Of a stretch of 64,000 bases of DNA, positions 56,401 to 64,000 are shown one piece after another. Each line of letters begins with the position of its first letter. The stretch's first letter is position 1. Source of the DNA: Pogona vitticeps (Eukaryota; Chordata; Lepidosauria; Squamata; Agamidae); contig NC_135784.1 in assembly GCF_051106095.1 (NCBI RefSeq), forward strand, positions 150,199,428 through 150,263,427, written 5' to 3'. Below the pieces are notes generated by a model. It ran no database searches, had not been told where the DNA came from, and saw only the letters and a list, made by a program, of their open reading frames with translations. Position numbers and translations under genes: made by a program.

Positions 56401-57341
56401 AGAGCTTCCATGTTTGGGAATAATTAGAGTAATGTTTTCATAATACTTTTACTTAATATATTTAATATAATGTTACTAATTCTTTAGTATTTGAATAAAT
56501 TATGGTTTTTCACTTGTAATATTTTGCTTTTGATCATGTAAGCCAGCTTGGGCCCTTTTTTAGGACAAAGGTGGGGTAAAAATATTTTAAATGAATAAGT
56601 AAACTCATAGAAATTACTTATTCAGACCCCTGCCTGACTTAAATTGCACTGATTTCAGTAGATTTACTCTAGCCATTCTTGAGTCTTGATCCAAAACTTT
56701 AAACAAGGGTTTGAGGGTAAAAGGTGGTTTTCCAGATATTCAGACGCTGCAATTCTGATCTCCCCTAGGCCAGGCCAGCCACAAGTGAGAAATGCTGGCA
56801 GGCAAAGTCTGACAACGTCTGAACTCCTTTAAAGGCATCAATGGGGACTTGCTCCTCATGGTGCCATTGGCTAGGGCAGTGGTAACATCTTCCCCATAGA
56901 AGTCCATCTTCCAGGAGATGCAACACATCTGTTATTGCATTCACTCTTGGGAAGACTAGTAAAAACTTACTTTGTTCCAGCAGCTCATTACCTGAAGGGA
57001 TGGTTAGAGTTATTCAGACTTACCGGTATTGCTTTCTTTGCACACCTTGGATCTTGCTTGCTTTAGTGTTCTTGTTGTTTTTAACTATGTGAGTATTTCT
57101 ATACTTAATTACTATGAGGGCTCTTTTGAGGCCATAGGCAGAATGTAATTGCAGTGCTTAGAGTGATGCCACCTAGTGCAGGCCACAATTCTGAATTTCA
57201 GATTTACACTGACACAATGGCCAGCTCTGTTTTGTCCATACATACCAGGTACTTTGTAACAAGGAAAATGGAAGGGGCCCAATGGCTCCTCACCACTCCT
57301 AATGCTTTCTTGTGCCTGCTGACCAGTGGGTAGGGTGAATT

Positions 57342-57430
57342 GCTCGATAGCTCAGTGGTTTAGGTGTGGTTGGGAGTTTGACTCCGCACTGTGCTTCCCT
57401 GACAGTGGCTCCCTTCTAGTTTGGCAGATT
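57342..57430 (+). repeat. tRNA-head SINE fragment
   Basis: cgatagctcagtggtttagg and gactccgcactgtgcttccc, same family as 42.2 kb, ending in an ATT-rich tail. Confidence 0.55.
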
Positions 57431-57524
57431 TTAAATTATTATTATTAAGTTATTAAGATCCAGGAAAGGGTGGAATGCAAACCTCTCCTTCATATTCTTC
57501 CACACCTCCCATATTGAAGAACAC

Positions 57525-57895
57525 TGCTAGTCGGACCCAAGATGTATGGGTGTGAAAGTTGGATAGCAAAGAAAGCTGACAGGAGGGAAAAACAATTTGT
57601 TTGAAATGTGGTGCTGGAAGAGAATTTTGCAGATACTCTGTAGTGTCAGAAAGACAAACAAGTGGGCCCTAGATTGAATCAAGCCTGAACTATCTTTAGA
57701 GGCAAAAATGCTGAAGGCATTTCTCTGGAAAAGACAGGAATGCTGGAAAAGGTGGAAGGCAGAAGGAAAAGAGGAAGGCCAAATATGAGATGGACTGACT
57801 CCCTAAAGGAAGCCACAGGCTTGGGTTTACAAGAGCTGAGCTGGGCTGCTGAGGACAGGACATTCAGGGGATCGCTCATTATTAATTTTGAGTCC
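57525..57895 (+). mobile_element. Old RTE-type LINE fragment, C-terminal end
   Basis: The plus strand encodes broken pieces: MYGCESW-like (atgtatgggtgtgaaagttg), then LEKVEGRRKRGRPNMRWTDS and LKEATGLGLQELSWAAEDRT. It is homologous in layout to the BovB C-terminus (GKRRRGRPRMRWLDS) but clearly a different subfamily, with stops such as that after KQFV. Confidence 0.7.
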
Positions 57896-58421
57896 ATTAT
57901 TCATTTTGAATATAGCACATCGCAAAACAAACAACAGTCAGTTCTTAACAAACCATCCAGTGCTCCCTGGCCCAAGGGCAATGAGCTCTTTAAGTAACCT
58001 GCTCTAACCTTCTGTCATTATTTGGGAATCTCAACATTAAATTCCTAAGGCTTTCCATCATTCTTGCTGCATCTCCCTGTGATTCTCACAATATGTTGGT
58101 TTCTTTTAATGAGGCCTTCAACAGCTGGTGGGCACAGTAGCGCCTATAAAAACAATGGAAGCATCTGCTCATCTGCTTTTGGGGTGATGGCATCTGACAG
58201 AGCTGGAGCTTGATATTGGACCTCTTGGGTATCTGATAAAGTTGGCTGTGAAAGCTGACTGCAACGTTCATATTCAAGGTATAGTAAGACCTTTTGTTGA
58301 TTTTATGGACCTCCCTCTTGCTCCAGCTCCAGCCCATCAGAGCAGTGGAATAAAATTACAATAAAATAACAAGTCTTAGCTTGCAAAGAACCCCGTAACT
58401 TCCCTCCATCTCCACTCTCTA

Positions 58422-58426
<5 letters not shown>

Positions 58427-58510
<84 letters not shown>
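58427..58510. repeat. (GT)n microsatellite
   Basis: 42 uninterrupted GT units. Confidence 0.97.
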
Positions 58511-58513
<3 letters not shown>

Positions 58514-60421
58514 GCTGATATATCTACTAAATTTTTACTTTGTAAAGAGAATGTAGCTTTATACCCTCTGCTAACCTTCCTATTAAACAACATGTCTTTT
58601 GTGCCTCTCTACTGTGTGCCCTTCTGTCGGATACAGGTTTGTTTAATTGTGTTTTTGTACCACCCTTTCCCCAGAACTGGCTTACAAAGCTGTTAAAAAA
58701 CTTTACCCAAAAAGCCTTGCTGGCCAGGACAGGAGAGAACGTAGGTCATCCCCTTCCCTCTCTTCCCATGAAATAACATCAATTGTAAAAGCCTATTGGT
58801 TTAGGGAAAGTTCACCATGGCTGTCCAGCTTTACAGACCTCACCTATGATAAGCCTGCTTTTGCAGTACTAAAAATAAACCAAGGTGACCAAGGTTTTGT
58901 AATTATCAGCCAGAAACTCTAATTCTTCATCCGTTCATGAATTACTATGGCGCTTTTCTTACTCCTCTTGAAATTATGCTGTTTTCCCCAAATAAGACTT
59001 CCGAAACTTCTGAATCCTTGGGAAAAATCATACAGCTGCACCTGACTATAACTACAGCATGCTGCAATCAAGGGGCTATGAATGTAAAAGGACTTGATAA
59101 TTAGCAAGATATGCACAAACTCATCAGGAAACTGTTATTAGTGGTGCATTATTAGGCCTCAATAGGAAACCTGCTCAGTCTAGTATCTCCTACAAAGTAT
59201 TAACCTGAACGCTGGGAGAACGGAATAAAAGTTTAGGAGTTACTGGAGGCAAAATCTAGATAACGAGCCTCTTGATTTCAGTTTTGTGAACCTTAAATTC
59301 ATGCAGGTCTGCAAGTAAAAAAAGGGACTGAAGCAGCAGATTTGCACTTCCTAAGTCCTCTCTGTTATGTGAGCAGGGCAAGGTTAAGTGAATTGATATA
59401 ATTTGTCTTCCTTCTTTGCAAATCTTTTATCATGTGATTTTTAAAACAGCTCTAATCATCCACAGAATGGCTACATGCATAACTTGTCAAATGATTATAG
59501 CAAGAAAATTAAAAGAAAAGAGCTGCAGAAGAATCAGTACAAGGACATGATGCCTGTAAATACCCTAGCTTCACATAGGTCATTTCCTTAGTAGAAAAAA
59601 ACAGCATTTTCCAAGAAAAGAAAGGAAAGAAGTGCCAGTTCTTGAACTCTAGCAGAGATGCTTGTCATTGTAGCTCAAGATAAATTGTCTCATTTATGAG
59701 ATTATCCAGCATATTACTATGGTTCTGCCTGCTTGCTTTCCTCCAATGAACATCAACACAACAGCAGATGTATTTGCAGGAAAAGCATGCTGCAAAAACA
59801 TGGGAAGTAGCTCTACTGAATTTTTCAAATAGTAAATTTGTGTGTTAAGACCTTCCCTTCTCTCTATGAAAGGTAATTTCTTGGATCCAAATCAAGAGAT
59901 GAAAGATGGGGACAAAAATAAAGCTAACGTCACGGAAGGGGATATCCAAGTACACCAAGGCCTTTCTTCCCTTGGCATTTTAAAAAATATCAGTGGTGTG
60001 TGTGTCCTCCAGTTTCAATCTCCTCAAACTTCTCATCTCATGAAAATGGTGAGTCAAACAAAATGGAGCCTGGCTGCCATATGAAATATGGATATTTCTA
60101 TACATGAATATCTGAAAATTTGGCTATGCCACAGGCCAACCTCCTCCCCCAAGTGCCTTTCCTATGTGGTGCTGCTGCCCACTCTTTACAGAAATCTGTA
60201 AAACTATGGACACCATCTTCTCAGACCATATTTATGGTACCGCAGATTTGGCTGTACATAATTCTAATATTCTTTATTCTTAGCAGAGCACTGCACAATT
60301 TAAAACTATGGTCATATATGAAACAGTTAAAAAGATTAAAATGTTAGGATGATTAGACTATTTCTGACCAGAAGCAGGCTACTTCAACACTCCTGGCCAT
60401 TTACTAGATCTTTAGTACACA

Positions 60422-63400
60422 TCGTCGTCGTTTAGTCGTGTCCGACTCTTCGTGACCCCATGGACTAGAGCACGCCAGGCCCTCCTATCTTCCACTGCCT
60501 CCCGGAGTTCTGTCAAATTCATGTTGGTTGCTTCGCAGACACTGTCCAGCCATCTCATCCTTGGTCGTCCCCTTCTCCTCTTGCCGTCACACTTTCCCAA
60601 CATCAAGGTCTTTTCCAGGGAGTCTTCTCATGAGATGGCCAAAGTACTGGAGCCTCAGCTTCAGGATCTGTCCTTCCAGTGAGCACTCAGGGTTGATTTC
60701 CTTTAGAATTGATAGGTTTGTTCTCCTTGCAGACCAGGGGATTCTCAAGAGCCTCCTCCAGCACCACAATTCAAAGGCATCAGTTCTTCGGCGGTCTGCT
60801 TTCTTTATGGTCCAGCTCTCGCTTTCATACATCCCAACAAGAAAAACCATAGCTTTGACTATTCAGACTTTCGTTGGCAAGGTGATGTCTCTGCTTTTTA
60901 AGATGCTGTCAAGATTTGTCATCGCTTTCCTCCCAAGAAGCAGGCGTCTTTTAATTTCGTGGCTGCTGTCTCCATCTGCAGTGATCATGGAGCCCAGGAA
61001 GATAAAATCTGACACTGCCTCCATATCTTCCCCTTCTTTTTCCCAGGAGGTGATGGGACCAGTGGCCATGATCTTAGTTTTTTTGATGTTGAGTTTCAGA
61101 CCGTTTTTTGCACTATCCTCTTTCACCCTCATTACAAGGTTCTTTAGTTCCTCCTCACTTTCTGCCATCAGAGTGGTATCATCTGCATATTGGAGGTTGT
61201 TGATATTTCTTCCGGCAATCTTAATTCCGGTTTGGGATTCCTCCAGTCCAGCCTTCCGCATGATGTATTCTGCATATAAGTTAAATAAGCAGGGAGACAA
61301 TATACAGCCTTATCGTACTCCTTTCCCTATTTTGAACCAATCAGTTGTTCCATATCCAGTTCTAACTGTTGCTTCCTGTCCCACATATAGGTTTCTCAGG
61401 AGATAGATAAGGTGGTCAGGCACTCCCATTTCTTTAAGAACTTGCCATATTTTGCTGTGGTCGAAACAGTCAAAGGCTTTTGCATAGTCAATGAAGCAGA
61501 AGTAGATATTTTTCTGGTACTCTCTGGCTTTTTCCATAATCCAGCGCAGGTTAGCAATTTGGTCTCTAGTTCCTCTGCCTCTTCGGAATCCAGCTTGTAC
61601 GTCTGGGAGTTCTCGGTCCACATACCGCTGAAGCCTACCTTGGAGGATTTTGAGCATAACCTTGCTAGCATGTGAAATGAGTGCAATTGTACGGTAGTTG
61701 GAGCATTCTTTGGCACTGCCTTTCTTTGGGATTGGGATGTAGACTGATCTTTTCCAATCCTCTGGCCACTGTTGGGTTTTCCAAACTTGCTGGCATATTG
61801 AATATAGCACCTTAACAGCATCATCTTTCAAGATTTTAAATAGTTCAACTGGAATGTCATCACCTCCACTGGCCTTGTTGTTAGCCAGGCTTTCTAAGGC
61901 CCACTTGACTTGTCTTCAGGATGTCTGGCTCAAGGTCAGCAACTACATTGTCTGGGTTGTCCGGGATATCCAAATCTTTCTAATTCCTCTGTGTATTCTT
62001 GCCACCTCTTCTTGATGTCTTCTGCTTCTGTTAGGTCCCTCCCATTTTTGTCCTTTATCATGTCCATCTTTGCGCAAAATGTTCCTCTTGTGATGAGATG
62101 GGATTTTGAGTTAAAATCTTTTAAGCCATATGGGTTTTGTAATTAAGAAATGAGCCAGAGAGGTTCCATCTTGTATACAGTAACTTTGCTATGCTGACAA
62201 GTTGTTTTCTAGGCGAGCAGAGAGAATGTTATTCTGAGAGCCTGAGAAAGGACTCGGTGTGATTAGATAGATGGGAATTGTTGTGACTCTTTGATAAACT
62301 ACAGTAACCCAAATAACATCTGCTGTGTATGGGAAAGAAGTCATGTGGTGCAACAGGACTGTTTGCCTAGTAACGAACTCTGATTGGATGACATCGTGGG
62401 AAGGTGCGATGAGCCCTTGCCAGTTACTCTTGAAAAAGGAACTTTTTGCCTATGGACATTGTCTTTCAAGACCGATCCTTCAGTCATTCGTGACACATGG
62501 GACTAACCTTTACTATACTGGATTACCTATGGACTTATGGGTTTTTTCCTAAGGACTATGCATGGACTATTTTCTATGGACTGTTCTATGGAATATTCTT
62601 TATGGACTTCTTTTCTTGGAATACTCCATATGGACTATGCTCTTGTAATTTTGTAAGGACTATGGTACATTTACTGGATTTGACTTTTCTAAGGATAATG
62701 GGACTTTTACTGAATTTTTCTTTTTAGTACAGGATTCTTGTTCTACAGGATCACTGAGGACTATAGCCTTTTTATAACCTACTTGGATTATTTTGTTTTT
62801 ACTAATGATTTCCTGGACTGGAACTGTTTTTATTCTTTTTAATGGCTTTTTGTGTTTTTGTAAGGTTTTTGAACACTCTTCTATTTTTCATGTTTTCTTT
62901 GCCTCACTACATCTTTATAACTAAACAGCACAATGCTAGTTTATTTGTTTTGGTTTAATTTGGCTTTGATACTTAGTAACATGCTTATTCTTTAATAAAA
63001 TAAAGATTATAAAACTCAATTGGTTTTCTGAAGAGTACACTTGTCATAGGGTCATCTGAGAGTGCTGCCTCGGCCTAGCTTACTTAGAGTCCTGTCAGTG
63101 GTGCAAGTTAAGTCTAAGGACTACAAAGCCCACTTGACCTTTTCAAAATAATATCTGAGAGTACTAGGGTGTTCTTATGTGGGCAGACCTGTGAGAAGGA
63201 GTGTTGTATCATGGCTAGCTGAATTTGGACTCATTCAGCCCATTTTAGCATGTGCAAACTCCTGATTGCTCTCTGTCCAGGCTTACACATGTTTTTGGAC
63301 TCGTGTTTGCTGACACCTCTAATATCTCCAATTTTCCTGAACAGATCTCTGGTTTTTCCTTTTATGTTATTTTCCTCTATTTCTTTGCATTGTTCATTTA

Positions 63401-64000
63401 AGAAGGCCCTCTTGTCTCTCCTTGCTATTCTTTGGATGTCTGCATTCAATTTTCCGGAACCTTTCCCTATCTCCCATGCATTTTGCTTCCCTTCTCCTCT
63501 CTGCTATTTCTAAGGCCTTGTTGGACAGCCACTTTGCTTTCTTGCATTTCCTTTTCTTTGGGATGGTTTTCGTTGCTGCCTCCTGGACAATGTTACGAGC
63601 CTCTGTCCAAAGTTCTTCAGGCACTCTGTCCACCAAATCTAGTTCCTTAAATCTGTTCTTCACTTCTACTGTGTATTCGTAAGGGATTTGGTTTAGATTA
63701 TACCTGAGTGGCCCAGTGGTTTTTCCTACTCTCTTCGGTCTAAGCTTGAATTTTGCTATGAGAAGCTGATGATCAGAGCCACAGTCAGCTCCAGGTCTTG
63801 TTTTTGCTGACTGTATAGAGCTTCTCCATCTTTGGCTGCAGAGAATATAATCAATCTGATTTCGATATTGCCCATCTGGTGATTTCCATGTATAGAGTCG
63901 CCTCTTGTGTTGTTGGAAAAGTGTTTGTGATCACCAGCTTATCCTCTTGACAAAACTCTATTAGCCTTTGTCTTGCTTCGTTCTGAACTCCAAGGCCAAA
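60422..64000 (-). mobile_element. RTE-BovB LINE, interrupted by an LTR insertion and running off the right edge
   Basis: Minus strand. The 3' tail (gtttagtcgtgtccgactct) starts at the left. Coding parts include QILKLRLQYFGHLMRRLPGK, LRYADDTTL (here LQYADDTTL), KRSVYIPIPKKGSAKECSN and, right of the insert, RFKELDLVDRVPEELWTEAR. It is split at 62088/63316 by a solo LTR and shows a few frame breaks (for example after KGVR near 61310) plus small deletions near 61908 and 61980. The 5' end lies beyond the window. Confidence 0.94.
62089..63315. mobile_element. Solo LTR of an endogenous retrovirus inserted in BovB
   Basis: A 1,227-bp block starts TGTGATGAG and ends GCTGACA, the TG...CA ends of an LTR. 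It is flanked by a 5-bp duplication cctct (62084-62088, 63316-63320). AATAAA at 62994-62999 fits an LTR poly(A) signal read on the plus strand. The BovB sequence resumes exactly after the duplication. No internal retroviral region is present, so this is a solo LTR, younger than the BovB copy it splits. The class cannot be fixed from the LTR alone. Confidence 0.82.

Larger units (their letters stand above)
55558..60421. other. Stretch between CpG block 2 and the right BovB
   Basis: No coding exon supported on either strand. It contains SINE, MITE, CR1 and RTE fragments listed separately and a long (GT)n. AT-rich from 58.5 to 60.4 kb with nothing recognised. Confidence 0.5.

Noticed and set aside
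1-64000. CRISPR arrays, operons, prophage or bacterial systems
   Set aside because: All direct repeats are microsatellites or dispersed eukaryotic elements; the genes are spliced vertebrate genes.
1-64000. Functional tRNA or rRNA genes
   Set aside because: The only tRNA-like sequences are SINE heads with degraded cloverleaf potential.

Overview
This is a window of vertebrate nuclear DNA, almost certainly from a squamate reptile (lizard or snake). It has spliced genes with GT/AG introns, CpG-island promoters, poly(A) signals and many microsatellites. It also carries several RTE-BovB LINEs and tRNA-derived SINEs with a BovB-like tail (Sauria SINE type), a repeat mix typical of squamates. The species cannot be named from sequence alone.

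Layout. (1) Positions 1-3.65 kb hold the last three coding exons and 3' UTR of TMBIM6 (Bax inhibitor-1), plus strand; one intron carries a long fold-back DNA transposon. (2) Positions 3.65-6.58 kb are the gap between two convergent genes, with a hAT-type MITE and SINE pieces. (3) Positions 6.58-20.0 kb hold the complete coding part of NCKAP5L (Cep169) on the minus strand: ten coding exons that splice in frame to 1,123 codons plus stop. TMBIM6 and NCKAP5L are also convergent neighbours on human 12q13.12, so this is conserved synteny. (4) From 20 to about 55.3 kb lies what I infer to be the 5' non-coding part of NCKAP5L: one well-formed 60-nt untranslated exon (21.7 kb) and two CpG-rich blocks (about 30.0 and 55.3 kb). 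Each block has a minus-strand splice donor, so each is a candidate first exon and promoter. (5) The rest is repeat-rich. It includes a full-length BovB with an uninterrupted 1,009-codon reading frame and an 11-bp target duplication (43.2-46.5 kb), an internally deleted BovB (37.4-39.8 kb), a 5'-truncated one (42.8-43.2 kb) and one running off the right edge (60.4-64.0 kb) that is split by a 1.23-kb solo LTR of an endogenous retrovirus.

The two host genes have no evident shared pathway: TMBIM6 is an ER membrane protein of calcium and stress control, and NCKAP5L is a centrosomal/microtubule protein. I found no clear evidence of an undescribed system. The best leads are the intact, probably young BovB, the fold-back transposon with repeated subterminal palindromes, and the two-promoter structure proposed for NCKAP5L.
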